In this document: positions 56,203 to 64,000 of the stretch, one piece after another | How positions within the stretch are numbered: the stretch's first letter is position 1 | Layout: each line of letters starts with the position of its first letter | DNA from: Bacillota bacterium | GTDB lineage: Bacteria; Bacillota; Clostridia; Tissierellales; MES13 | Assembly: GCA_009711785.1 (NCBI GenBank) | Contig: VENA01000009.1 | Coordinates: 62,001-126,000 of the forward strand | DNA length: 64,000 nt | Reading direction: 5' to 3' | The notes under the pieces: model-generated | The model's database searches: none | What the model was told of the DNA's origin: nothing | What the model saw: only the letters and a program-made list of their open reading frames with translations | Program-made: the position numbers and the translations under genes

Positions 56203-57846
56203 TTGAGGAAATTTAAAAAGTCACTAAGTATAGTATTAGCACTAGTAATGATTTTATCACTTATTGGTTGTGGAGCTACTAATGAATCACCTGAAAAAAC
56301 TACTGGAGAGGAAGTTGAAGAGAAATCAGAAGAAACTTCAAATGAAACTTCAGAAGAGGATGTAGATGCTACATCACAAGCAAGTAAACAAACTGGAGAT
56401 TATGAACTTATAAAGCTAGAAGAAACAGAGCCAACAAAGGAAAAAGAAACTGAACAAACATATGATGTAGTTATAATAGGTGCTGGTGGTGCTGGTTTTA
56501 CAGCGGCTATTTCAGCAGCTGAAAATGGAGCAAGTGTTGTTTTACTTGAGCAGGAAGCTAAAGTTGGAGGAAATACTAGATGGTCCGGTGCAGGGTTAGA
56601 TATTCCTGAAAACTGGGTTCAAGAGAAAAAAGGAATAGAAGATAGTAAAGAATTATATAAAGAAGATATGTTTAAAGGTGGAGACGGTACAAATATTAAA
56701 GAGCTTGTAGATGTACTTGCAAAGAATGCACTACCTACAGCTAAATGGCTAAGAGATGACGTAGGAGTAGAATTTATGGAAGATTTTCAAAAGCATTTTG
56801 GAGGTCATAGCGTTGCCCGTGCTATAGTAGTTAAAGGTGGCGTTGGTTCACAAATGATTGTTAAAGAATTAGATAGAGCAAAAGAACTTGGAGTAGCAGT
56901 AAAAACTCATACAAAAGCAGAAGACTTAATAGAAAATGAAGAAGGTAAAGTAACTGGTGTTAAAGCAGTTAATTCCTTAGGACAAGATCTAACTTTTAAT
57001 GCAAATAAAGGTGTTGTTATTGCATCAGGTGGATTTGCAGGTAATGTAGATATGAGAACTGAATATAGACCAGAGTTAGATGAAAACGTTGGTACTACAA
57101 ACACACCAGGACACAATGGTGATGGAATTGTTATGGCAGAGAAACTAGGAGCAGATACAACTCATATGAAATTTATCCAAACGTATCCTTTCTGTTTCCC
57201 TACTAGTGGTAAGATATCATTCGTTGCTGATACAAGAATGTATGGAGCTCCAATGATAAATATCGATGGTAAGAGATTTGTAAACGAAAATGATAGAAGA
57301 GATGTCGTTGCACAAAGCATATTAGCTCAACCAGATGGTTATGGTTATATGGTATGGGATGAAGCAATTCTAAAAGAAGCTAAAACAATGGAATTATATG
57401 GAGACGAATTTAATCAATTAGTAGAAGATGAGGTTTTAGTTAAAGCTGATACATTAGATGAAGCTGCTGATTTCTTTGGAATTAATAAAAAAGAGATGAA
57501 TAATACAATTACTCAATATAATGAGTATGCAGAAGATTTTCTAAACGGTACAGATCCAAAGAAAGCTGACAAAACTTGGAATAGAAAGGCTAAGTTAGCA
57601 AAGATTGATGAAGGACCGTTTTATATACAACAGGTTATTCCTTCTGTACATCACACTATGGGTGGCTTAGTTATTGATGAAGTAGGACGTGTAAAAGATA
57701 CTGAAGGTAATCCAATCGCTGGATTATATGCAGCTGGTGAAGTTGTTGGAGGTATACACGGAAATAACCGACTAGGTGGAAATGCATTAACAGACATTTC
57801 TGTATTCGGTAAAATTGCTGGAGAGTCAGCAGCTAAAATGAAGTAA
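56203..57846 (+). CDS. Extracytoplasmic FAD-dependent reductase lipoprotein (fumarate/urocanate reductase-like)
   Basis: A 547-residue protein. Its signal peptide ends in the lipobox LIGC (C23), so it is fixed to the outer membrane face. An acidic linker (27-80) leads to an FAD domain: VIIGAGGAGFTAAIS, GGNTRWSGAGLD, SVHHTMGGLVID and GNNRLGGNALTD, typical of flavocytochrome-c fumarate reductase and urocanate reductase. A separate FMN-binding domain is missing, but the linker has D55-ATSQASKQT64, close to the DxxSGATxxT flavinylation site. It could reduce an external acceptor with electrons from the membrane. The substrate is unknown. Start TTG with AAGGAGGAAGGAAA. Confidence 0.85.
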   Translation: MRKFKKSLSIVLALVMILSLIGCGATNESPEKTTGEEVEEKSEETSNETSEEDVDATSQASKQTGDYELIKLEETEPTKEKETEQTYDVVIIGAGGAGFTAAISAAENGASVVLLEQEAKVGGNTRWSGAGLDIPENWVQEKKGIEDSKELYKEDMFKGGDGTNIKELVDVLAKNALPTAKWLRDDVGVEFMEDFQKHFGGHSVARAIVVKGGVGSQMIVKELDRAKELGVAVKTHTKAEDLIENEEGKVTGVKAVNSLGQDLTFNANKGVVIASGGFAGNVDMRTEYRPELDENVGTTNTPGHNGDGIVMAEKLGADTTHMKFIQTYPFCFPTSGKISFVADTRMYGAPMINIDGKRFVNENDRRDVVAQSILAQPDGYGYMVWDEAILKEAKTMELYGDEFNQLVEDEVLVKADTLDEAADFFGINKKEMNNTITQYNEYAEDFLNGTDPKKADKTWNRKAKLAKIDEGPFYIQQVIPSVHHTMGGLVIDEVGRVKDTEGNPIAGLYAAGEVVGGIHGNNRLGGNALTDISVFGKIAGESAAKMK

Positions 57847-57897
57847 TTACTTAAGCTGTTATCTCTTAAATATTTTTAAGATCATATAAACAAAATA

Positions 57898-57931
57898 GCT
57901 TCCTGGGGAATACCTCAGGAGGCAATTTTTT
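57898..57931 (+). terminator. Terminator after the flavin reductase gene
   Basis: GCTTCCTGGGG pairs with CCTCAGGAGGC (G-U wobbles), followed by AATTTTTT. Confidence 0.75.
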
Positions 57932-57964
57932 ATAAGTATTATATAAAAGAAAAGAGGCTTGGAG

Positions 57965-58327
57965 ATGAGAAAACATGAAATTATTATTATATTGCTCATA
58001 ATAACAACATGCATAGCAACGATTGGCATTACAAAGCTTGTTATGGAGGATGACTCTGTGAGTAAAACAGCTGTTATATATAGGGATGGAAGGATTATAA
58101 AGACTGTTTCTTTAGATGATACCAAGTTTAAAAAGGTAATTGATATTAAAATAGGTCATGATAAAGTCACATTAAAGATAGCTGATGGTGGGGTAAGTAT
58201 TATACATTCAACCTGCCCAGATCAAATATGTGTACACGATGGATTTATAGACAAATCAGGAGAGATGTTAGTATGTTTGCCAAACAAAATTTTGGTGGAA
58301 ATCAAGGAAAGTACAGGGGAAGATTAA
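57965..58327 (+). CDS. NusG domain II-like small membrane protein
   Basis: A 120-residue protein with one N-terminal helix (IIIILLIITTCIATIGI). The rest matches the NusG domain II family: AVIYRDGRIIKTVSL, STCPDQICVHDGFI and EMLVCLPNKILVEI. Two cysteine-bearing loops (CPDQIC and CLPN) are conserved. These proteins usually neighbour flavinylated extracytoplasmic electron-transfer genes, as here. ATG 57965 is chosen, since AGAGG lies 7 bp before it. Confidence 0.82.
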   Translation: MRKHEIIIILLIITTCIATIGITKLVMEDDSVSKTAVIYRDGRIIKTVSLDDTKFKKVIDIKIGHDKVTLKIADGGVSIIHSTCPDQICVHDGFIDKSGEMLVCLPNKILVEIKESTGED

Positions 58328-58351
58328 AGTAGCGAGTAAAGGAGTGATATT

Positions 58352-58882
58352 ATGAGCAAAACTAAAAAAATAGTTATTATTGCATTACTTGTAGCCCAGG
58401 CCTTAGTTTTACATTATATTGAAAGGATGATCCCTGTAAATTTTGGTATACCAGGAGCAAAATTAGGTTTGGCAAATATAATTACACTTGTAGCTCTTTA
58501 TTTGTTTAGTTTTAAGGATGTACTTACTATTATTATTCTTAGAACCTTAATGTCAACTTTAATGAGTGGTTCTGTATCTGGACTTTTATTTAGTATGGTA
58601 GGAGGAATATTAAGTTTTTTAGTGATGTATGGAGTAAAGGAATTAGGAAAGGATTATGTAAGTACTATGGGTGTAAGCATTATAGGGGCTATTAGTCATA
58701 ATATTGGACAGATTATTGTCGCTGCTTTTATAATTGAAAGCTTAAAAATAGCTTATTATTTACCCTTTTTAATAATAGCTGCCATAGGGACAGGTTTATT
58801 TGTAGGTCTAACTGTTAACTATCTATTAGGATTTTTATCAAAGGTAGATTTAATTAAACATCATCCTATGACTTCTAATTGA
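58352..58882 (+). CDS. Gx transporter family membrane protein
   Basis: A 176-residue protein with five or six helices. The N-terminal VLHYIERMIPVNFGIPGAKLGLANIITL is the signature of the Gx transporter (formerly 'heptaprenyl diphosphate synthase component I') family, an ECF-like S component. It is 24 bp after the NusG-II gene. Such pairs accompany ApbE-type flavinylation in many Firmicutes, so flavin or quinone supply is inferred. ApbE itself is not in the window. AAGGAGTGATATT precedes the ATG. Confidence 0.85.
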   Translation: MSKTKKIVIIALLVAQALVLHYIERMIPVNFGIPGAKLGLANIITLVALYLFSFKDVLTIIILRTLMSTLMSGSVSGLLFSMVGGILSFLVMYGVKELGKDYVSTMGVSIIGAISHNIGQIIVAAFIIESLKIAYYLPFLIIAAIGTGLFVGLTVNYLLGFLSKVDLIKHHPMTSN

Positions 58883-58987
58883 TTTTTATATTAAATAGAT
58901 AAACATAAAAAACACCCACATTATTAGATGTTTAGTATATAAATCTAGTAAAGTAGGCGTTTTTATTTTACTGTAATTTTAATATTA

Positions 58988-60040
58988 TTATACAGGTTTT
59001 AAATTTTCATTTCCTTTTAATTTAGATATCATTTCACTTAATAATCTCACTTCTTCTTTAATGTCTTCTAAATTTACTATTTCTGATGGTGAATGCATAT
59101 ATCTAAGTGGTAGTGAAACTAAAGCCACAGGTACTCCCTTTCCGGTAAGTCTTATTTTATCTGCATCAGTACCTGTATTTCCTGGAGTTACTTCATACTG
59201 AATATTTATATTATTAGAATCTGCTGCTTTTTCTAATAATGAGTTTATTTTTTTATTTATAGGACTTCCCTTTGAAATAATAGGTCCCTTTCCTAGTTTT
59301 ACATCTCCATGTTTCTTTTTGTTTAAATTAGGATAGTCTGTAGCAAAACTTACATCACAGGCTATTGCCATATCTGGAGTTATACCACTACCTGCAAAAT
59401 AAGCACCACCCATATTAGTTTCTTCATTTACTGTACTTACTGCGTACACTCCCACATTACAATCCATTTCTGATAATTGTTTTATAACTTCAGCAACTAT
59501 AAAAGCACCAGTTCTATTATCTAATCCTCTAGCAGTTAAAGAATCATTTTCTAAATAATTATAATCAAAGTCATAAATTATATAGTCACCAATGTTTACT
59601 TTTTTTTCTGCATCTTTTTTATCTTTAAAACCACAGTCAATATATATATCTTCTACTTTAATTTTATCCTTAGAACCACCATGATGTTCTGCATTTACCC
59701 CTACAACACCATTTAATATTCCTTTTTCAGTTAATACTCTAACTCTACTACCAAGGGCTAACTTAGGATTTATACCACCTGATTTTACTACACTTAAAAA
59801 ACCATTATCGTCTATGTAATTAACCATAAAAGCAATTTCGTCACAATGTCCTGTTAACATTACTTTAAACTCTGCATCAGGATTAATAATTGCTATGGAA
59901 TTTCCCGAGAAATCTGTCATAGTTTTATCTGCATAGTCTTTAACATAGTCTAGCCACTTTTTTTGTATTTTCTCTTCTGCACCAGATGGAGATGGTGTAG
60001 ATAATAATTCTTCTAAAAATTTCTTTGATTCTTGATTCAT
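58988..60040 (-). CDS. M42-family metalloaminopeptidase (PepA/FrvX-like)
   Basis: A 350-residue M42 peptidase, a cytosolic tetrahedral zinc or cobalt aminopeptidase. The metal-site motifs are GHCDEIAF (H65, D67), EHHGGSKDK, ARGLDNRTG, VNEETNMGGAYF and CDVSFATDYP. The end is intact (HSPSEIVNLEDIKE). The likely job is turnover of small peptides. It is convergent with the Gx transporter gene, and GGGGTG precedes the start on the - strand. Confidence 0.92.
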   Translation of the reverse strand: MNQESKKFLEELLSTPSPSGAEEKIQKKWLDYVKDYADKTMTDFSGNSIAIINPDAEFKVMLTGHCDEIAFMVNYIDDNGFLSVVKSGGINPKLALGSRVRVLTEKGILNGVVGVNAEHHGGSKDKIKVEDIYIDCGFKDKKDAEKKVNIGDYIIYDFDYNYLENDSLTARGLDNRTGAFIVAEVIKQLSEMDCNVGVYAVSTVNEETNMGGAYFAGSGITPDMAIACDVSFATDYPNLNKKKHGDVKLGKGPIISKGSPINKKINSLLEKAADSNNINIQYEVTPGNTGTDADKIRLTGKGVPVALVSLPLRYMHSPSEIVNLEDIKEEVRLLSEMISKLKGNENLKPV

Positions 60041-60438
60041 TTAAAACACCCCTTTATTTAGTAAATATCTTTAGATTTTACTTTAATACATATTTATTCT
60101 ATCATTATATAGTTTTAATTTCATTAGTTCATCTAAAATTTTAATATAAGTTATTAAGTATTTAATAAAAAAGTTATAAAGAAATATAGTAATAGATGTT
60201 TTAAAAGGAAAATTCTTGTTATACTTTTTAAAAGTTGATATTATATAGTTAAGAGAGGTTTGTACATTTTGATATAAAATAAGGGGGCATGGGAGATGAT
60301 TAAGTACTTAATATAGTTAAACTGTATTATAAGATTAGAGATAAACATTTAATTGAAATCAAAAGATATAATCATCAGCTCTAATTCTAACCTAATAAAA
60401 ATTTTTATTTTAAAGAAATTATGTTAGGAGTGGTTAGA
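60041..60438. other. Intergenic region between divergent genes, 398 bp
   Basis: It contains the likely promoter of the M42 gene on the - strand (TATAAT at 60104-60109) and AT-rich sequence before the CD3324-family gene. GGGGGCATGGGAG at about 60283 resembles a ribosome binding site but only short ORFs follow. Nothing else was recognised. Confidence 0.5.
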
Positions 60439-60711
60439 ATGAAATATGAAAACGCTGATAATGTTTTTCCAGAAAGATTATTAATAGAGATTCAAAAATA
60501 TATTCAAGGACAAATAGTTTATATACCAAGATCTAAAGGTATGCGTAAGGACTGGGGAAAATTTTCTGGTACTAGAAAGTATTTAAACAATAGAAATAAA
60601 GAGATTTATAAGAAATTTAATACAGGTAAAACTATTAATCAATTAGCAGAAGAATATTATCTTTCTGTACATAGTATTAAAAAAATAGTTTATTCAAAGA
60701 AAAATAGTTAA
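60439..60711 (+). CDS. CD3324-family small HTH protein
   Basis: A 90-residue protein. The start YENADNVFPERLLIEIQKYI and QGQIVYIPRSK is the CD3324-family pattern. The C-terminus KKFNTGKTINQLAEEYYLSV, then HSIKKIVYS, is a helix-turn-helix, so it probably binds DNA, perhaps as a Mor-like regulator. ATG 60439 has TTAGGAGTGG upstream, better than the ATG at 60421. A terminator follows. Confidence 0.8.
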   Translation: MKYENADNVFPERLLIEIQKYIQGQIVYIPRSKGMRKDWGKFSGTRKYLNNRNKEIYKKFNTGKTINQLAEEYYLSVHSIKKIVYSKKNS

Positions 60712-60745
60712 ATATTGGCTGGATTTATCCAGCCAATATTTTTAT
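60710..60745 (+). terminator. Terminator after the CD3324-family gene
   Basis: AAATATTGGCTGG pairs with CCAGCCAATATTT around a 6-nt loop, followed by T residues. Confidence 0.9.
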
Positions 60746-60830
60746 ATAAAAAATAATTATAAAAATCTTTTATATATTATATTTAAGTCTATTTTTTTAT
60801 AATTTAAATTAAAGATAAAAAGAGGTGAGA

Positions 60831-61661
60831 ATGGTGATATATGAATTAGATAAAAAAGATTTTTTTAAGGTAGGACATTTATTAAAAGGGGATTTAGTTA
60901 ATATTGAAATAAAGGGTGTTGTTCAAGGATTTAATCAAGGATCCGTTTTTGTTGATAATTTAAAGAAGCCAAAGACTGCTATGGTTTGGTCAAAGGCTAT
61001 TGATGGGTTTTATTTTATAGGGGATGAAAATAACAAAGATTTTAATGATTATATTAATAATTATATTGATATAGAAATTAACCAAAGAGCTAAAGCTTTA
61101 GGGTTAGATTCCTTTGAATTTAGTGGAACAAGTCTTAAGTGGGATTTAACTTTTAAAAGTATTTTTAAAAATAGAAAACTAAGTAAATCTAAACAACTAA
61201 CTTATAAGTATAAAGATATAATAGATGTTCATTTTAAAGATATTAAATTAGAAAAACAATTTAAAATACTAAAAGTTAATAAGTCATTATTTAAAAAAGA
61301 AATTTCTAATTTAGATTTTGTAAAATCAATGATCCTTGATTGGTGGGAGTCATTAGAAGATTTATTTGATTATGGAGTAGGCTTTTGTATAATACATAAT
61401 AAAAAGATTGTTTCTTGTTGTATATCAAGTTGTGTTACTTTAGATTCAATGGGTTCACATACTATAACATTAAAAGATTTTAGAAAAAAGGGGCTTGCTA
61501 GAAAGCTAATTACTAGATATTTAAAGTATTGTAAAGATAATAATTTTGAACCTAATTGGGACTGTATGGAAACAAATCTAAGCTCAAGGTACCTTGCAGA
61601 AAGCTGTGGGTATAAAAAAGAGTTTGATTATAATTTATACGAGTTTAAATTTAGAGACTAG
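60831..61661 (+). CDS. GNAT acetyltransferase, tandem copy 1
   Basis: A 276-residue protein of a two-part GNAT family. The first 120 residues carry SVFVDNLKKPKTAMVWSKAI and GFYFIGDENN; the GNAT core follows with TITLKDFRKKGLARKLITRY and WDCMETNLSSRYLAESCGYKK. The downstream gene is a paralogue. ATG 60831 follows AGAGGTGAG. Substrate unknown. Confidence 0.82.
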   Translation: MVIYELDKKDFFKVGHLLKGDLVNIEIKGVVQGFNQGSVFVDNLKKPKTAMVWSKAIDGFYFIGDENNKDFNDYINNYIDIEINQRAKALGLDSFEFSGTSLKWDLTFKSIFKNRKLSKSKQLTYKYKDIIDVHFKDIKLEKQFKILKVNKSLFKKEISNLDFVKSMILDWWESLEDLFDYGVGFCIIHNKKIVSCCISSCVTLDSMGSHTITLKDFRKKGLARKLITRYLKYCKDNNFEPNWDCMETNLSSRYLAESCGYKKEFDYNLYEFKFRD

Positions 61662-61672
61662 GAGGTTTTAAA

Positions 61673-62485
61673 ATGAAAGAAATACTAAAAAAGGATTACT
61701 ACAAAGTTATTGATTTATTAAATGAGGGAATTAAATATCCAGAGGTTATATCAATTATTGAAAAAAATAATCCTGGAAAAATCTTTGTAGATAACATTAA
61801 TACTCCAAAAGCAGCATTAGTATGGAATCAAGGGATGAGGGGGTTTTATTTAATTGGAGATAGTAATAGTAAATTGTTAATAAAAAATATTAATAGATTT
61901 ATAGATGATTATATAAAAACTTTTTTAAATGATAGAGATATAGATTATATCGAAGTATCCGCTACGACTAAAAAGTGGGAAGAAAATATAGAAAATATAT
62001 TTAATAATAGAGATTTAAAAGGTTGGGGACAGTTTATATATACTTTTAATGAAAAAAAGATTAGGAAACAGACAGATAAATTTAAATATAGTATATACTC
62101 ATTAAAAGATAACAAAGTAAACTATCATAAATTTTCTAACTGGAGATATTATGAAAAAGTGTTAAGTGAATTTTGGGGTGGGACAGATGAATTAATTGAT
62201 AAAGTAAATTGTTACTATGCTGTTGATGGTAATGAAATAATAGGAATTTGTTATAGTGCTTTCTTAACATCTAATATTAAAACAATAGGTATAGAAACAG
62301 ATAAAAGGTATCGAAATAAAGGAGTTGGATATAATTTAGCAATTAACTGTGTTAAGGAAGTATTGAAAGAAGGGAAATTACCATGGTGGGATTGTATGGA
62401 AAATAATATACCTTCTAGAAAATTAGCCGAAAAATTAGGATTTATTAAATTTAAAGAATATATATGTTATAGCTTTAACTTATAA
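61673..62485 (+). CDS. GNAT acetyltransferase, tandem copy 2
   Basis: A 270-residue paralogue of the preceding protein, 11 bp downstream. It keeps KIFVDNINTPKAALVWNQGM, GFYLIGD, TDKRYRNKGVGYNLAINC and WWDCMENNIPSRKLAEKLGF. The two copies arose by local duplication and probably diverged in substrate. GGAGGTTTTAAA precedes the ATG. Confidence 0.82.
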   Translation: MKEILKKDYYKVIDLLNEGIKYPEVISIIEKNNPGKIFVDNINTPKAALVWNQGMRGFYLIGDSNSKLLIKNINRFIDDYIKTFLNDRDIDYIEVSATTKKWEENIENIFNNRDLKGWGQFIYTFNEKKIRKQTDKFKYSIYSLKDNKVNYHKFSNWRYYEKVLSEFWGGTDELIDKVNCYYAVDGNEIIGICYSAFLTSNIKTIGIETDKRYRNKGVGYNLAINCVKEVLKEGKLPWWDCMENNIPSRKLAEKLGFIKFKEYICYSFNL

Positions 62486-62692
62486 TAATTTTCATAATAA
62501 GTTTATAGAAAATTTAAGTATGCTAAATGGGGATTTTTATAATATTAAAGATTTTAATATTATTTTTAATTCGTCATGGTAAATGTGATATAATAGCATA
62601 AGAGTAAATATTATGAATTTATGTAAATTTAAAACTTATAGACTTAATACTCTAGCATATTATTTTATGAAAAATAGTGGGGTGTATATATT

Positions 62693-63262
62693 ATGAGAAA
62701 ATTTATTATAGGTGTATGTGTTTTTATATTAGTAATAATAGCTTTCTTTACATATAAAAGAATTACTAATATAGGTGATTATGTAAATCCACCTGTTAAT
62801 TTAAAAATTTCAAGTGAAGCATTTAAGGAAGGTGGTTATATACCAGTAAGATTTTCCGGTAGAGGAGAAGATATTTCACCTCAACTTACCATTGATAAAA
62901 TTGATCCTAAGGCAAAAACAATTGCTATTATCATGGATGATTTAGACCATCCATTAGGAGTATACAATCACTGGGTAATCTGGAATATTCCTGCTAAATA
63001 TAATGTTATACCAGAAGGCATACCAAAAAAAGAGGTTACACCTTCATTAGGAAATGCTATACAAGGTAAGAGTGATTATGGTGGTAAGCACTATTATAGA
63101 GGACCTAAACCACCATTTGGAAGTCATGAATATATATTTAAAGTGTATGTTTTAGATACTGCTTTGGATATAAACAAGGATTCAGGTAAAGTTGAACTAC
63201 AAAAGGCAATGGATGGACATATAATACAGTATGGGACATTAAAAGGAAAATTTGGCAACTAA
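62693..63262 (+). CDS. YbhB/YbcL (PEBP) family protein with N-terminal membrane anchor
   Basis: A 189-residue protein. The first 20 residues (FIIGVCVFILVIIAFFTYK) form a signal anchor, and the rest is the PEBP/Raf-kinase-inhibitor-like fold: GEDISPQLTIDKID, IIMDDLDHPLGVYNHWVIWN, KSDYGGKHYYRGPKPPFGSH and YIFKVYVLD. Bacterial members have unknown biochemical roles. The exported form suggests a surface location. Confidence 0.88.
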   Translation: MRKFIIGVCVFILVIIAFFTYKRITNIGDYVNPPVNLKISSEAFKEGGYIPVRFSGRGEDISPQLTIDKIDPKAKTIAIIMDDLDHPLGVYNHWVIWNIPAKYNVIPEGIPKKEVTPSLGNAIQGKSDYGGKHYYRGPKPPFGSHEYIFKVYVLDTALDINKDSGKVELQKAMDGHIIQYGTLKGKFGN

Positions 63263-63274
63263 AATAATTTAAAT

Positions 63275-63309
63275 ACTATCCTTATGAAAATATAGGGGTA
63301 GTTTTTTTT
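63275..63309 (+). terminator. Terminator after the PEBP gene
   Basis: ACTATCCTTAT pairs with ATAGGGGTAGT through several G-U wobbles, followed by T residues. Confidence 0.7.
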
Positions 63310-63342
63310 ATGTTAAAAATATTTGTTATGAGTAAAAATAAA

Positions 63343-63371
63343 TTGACTAATAGAAAAATATGGTATATTAT
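63343..63371 (+). promoter_or_regulatory. Promoter of the MFS gene
   Basis: TTGACT (63343-63348) and TATTAT (63366-63371) are 17 bp apart. Confidence 0.7.
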
Positions 63372-63379
63372 GAATCAAA

Positions 63380-63398
63380 CGTCAAAATTATTTTGACG
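63380..63398 (+). promoter_or_regulatory. Operator-like dyad before the MFS gene
   Basis: CGTCAAAATTATTTTGACG is a perfect dyad with 9-bp arms around one base, placed at the transcription start expected from the promoter. A repressor would block transcription there. The regulator is not encoded next to it. Confidence 0.6.
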
Positions 63399-63421
63399 AA
63401 TTTAATTAAGGAGGTTTAAGT

Positions 63422-64000
63422 ATGAAAGAAATATTAAAATATAGGGATTTTATAAAATTATTTATTGCTAATCTTATTTCAAGATTTGGAGATTCAATTG
63501 ATATGATAGCTTATGGGTATATGGTATATAAGCTTACAGGTTCTAAATTGTCACTTGCAACTATTTATATATCTAATGTCTTACCAAATATATTATTTAG
63601 TTCTTTTTCAGGAACTATTGTAGATTTTTTTTCTAAGAAGAAAATTACGGTTTTAGGTGATGTATTAAGAGGGAGTTTAGTATTTATTACAGCATTTCTA
63701 TATTCTCAAAACCTTTTAGTTACTTGGCATTTATTTTTCTTTACCTTTATAAACTCAACAATAGAAACCTTTGTTTCACCATGTAAATTTTCAACTATTC
63801 CAAAGCTTATTGATGAAAAACATTATTTAACTATAAATTCATCACTTAAATCGATAACTAAATTTATTGAACTTATAGGTTTAGCTATAGCCGGGACTAT
63901 TATAGGATTTATAGGAATATCTGGGGCAATAGTTATAGATGGAGTAACATTTTTAATATCTTCTTTAATTATTTGTTTTGTTAAGTTTCCTATAGAAGAA
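63422..64000 (+). CDS. MFS transporter, drug/macrolide-efflux type (3' end outside window)
   Basis: The first 193 residues are visible, with five or six helices. The start YRDFIKLFIANLISRFGDSI and ATIYISNVLPNILFSSFSGT, with VDFFSKKKITVLGDVLRG, is typical of MFS_3-type exporters, including macrolide efflux-like proteins. The substrate is unknown. AAGGAGGTTTAAGT precedes the ATG, and an operator-like dyad lies at its start point. Confidence 0.87.
   Translation, partial: MKEILKYRDFIKLFIANLISRFGDSIDMIAYGYMVYKLTGSKLSLATIYISNVLPNILFSSFSGTIVDFFSKKKITVLGDVLRGSLVFITAFLYSQNLLVTWHLFFFTFINSTIETFVSPCKFSTIPKLIDEKHYLTINSSLKSITKFIELIGLAIAGTIIGFIGISGAIVIDGVTFLISSLIICFVKFPIEE

Overview
The window is very AT-rich and densely coded, mostly on the + strand, with strong AGGAGG-type ribosome binding sites, many TTG starts and intrinsic terminators after most operons. 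Low-GC Gram-positive traits are consistent: lipoproteins with short signal peptides, a CIRCE element, a DeoR-fruK-fruA operon, a CD3324-family protein, DUF4358/MBOAT/DHHW genes and many soluble GNAT acetyltransferases. I infer an anaerobic member of Clostridia or Tissierellia; the species cannot be told from the sequence alone. No rRNA, tRNA, CRISPR array or insertion sequence was seen.

Region 1 (1-4.8 kb): the end of a ComEC-like metallo-beta-lactamase gene, a MerR regulator with a 19-bp-spacer promoter, a TetR remnant and several small hypothetical genes. Region 2 (4.9-21.0 kb): a defence island that looks like a single-strand DNA phosphorothioation system. It holds a DUF262/DUF1524 SspE-like effector, an operon of SspD-like sulfurtransferase, DUF4007 SspB-like protein and SspC-like ATPase, an SspA-like cysteine desulfurase, and a downstream group (PLD-helicase, 50-residue ORF, DndD-like SMC ATPase, small protein) that fits an SspFGH-type module. 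An uncharacterised nuclease-like protein precedes SspE, and a LexA-like box (GAAC-N4-GTTC) lies before the core operon. The likely logic is that D/B/C/A mark host DNA with sulfur while E and the F/G/H-like group attack DNA according to the mark.

Region 3 (21-46 kb): signalling and housekeeping genes. These include two diguanylate cyclases with RxxD inhibitory sites, a histidine kinase, a cation/Ca2+ exchanger behind a probable yybP-ykoY manganese riboswitch, a GH3 hexosaminidase lipoprotein, fruRKA, htpG under CIRCE, a monofunctional transglycosylase, and DDAH, DJ-1/PfpI and GNAT proteins. Region 4 (45.8-55.9 kb): two DUF4358 lipoproteins with an MBOAT/DHHW O-acetylation pair, a DUF1874 protein resembling the AcrIII-1/Crn2 ring nucleases, MarR plus kynureninase, a soluble CZB-domain chemoreceptor, a serine hydrolase and a frameshifted membrane gene. 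Region 5 (56-64 kb): an extracytoplasmic flavin reductase lipoprotein with NusG-II and Gx-transporter genes, an M42 aminopeptidase, tandem GNATs, a PEBP protein and the start of an MFS exporter behind a dyad operator.

Family assignments come from recognised motifs and remembered family patterns. No database search was run.
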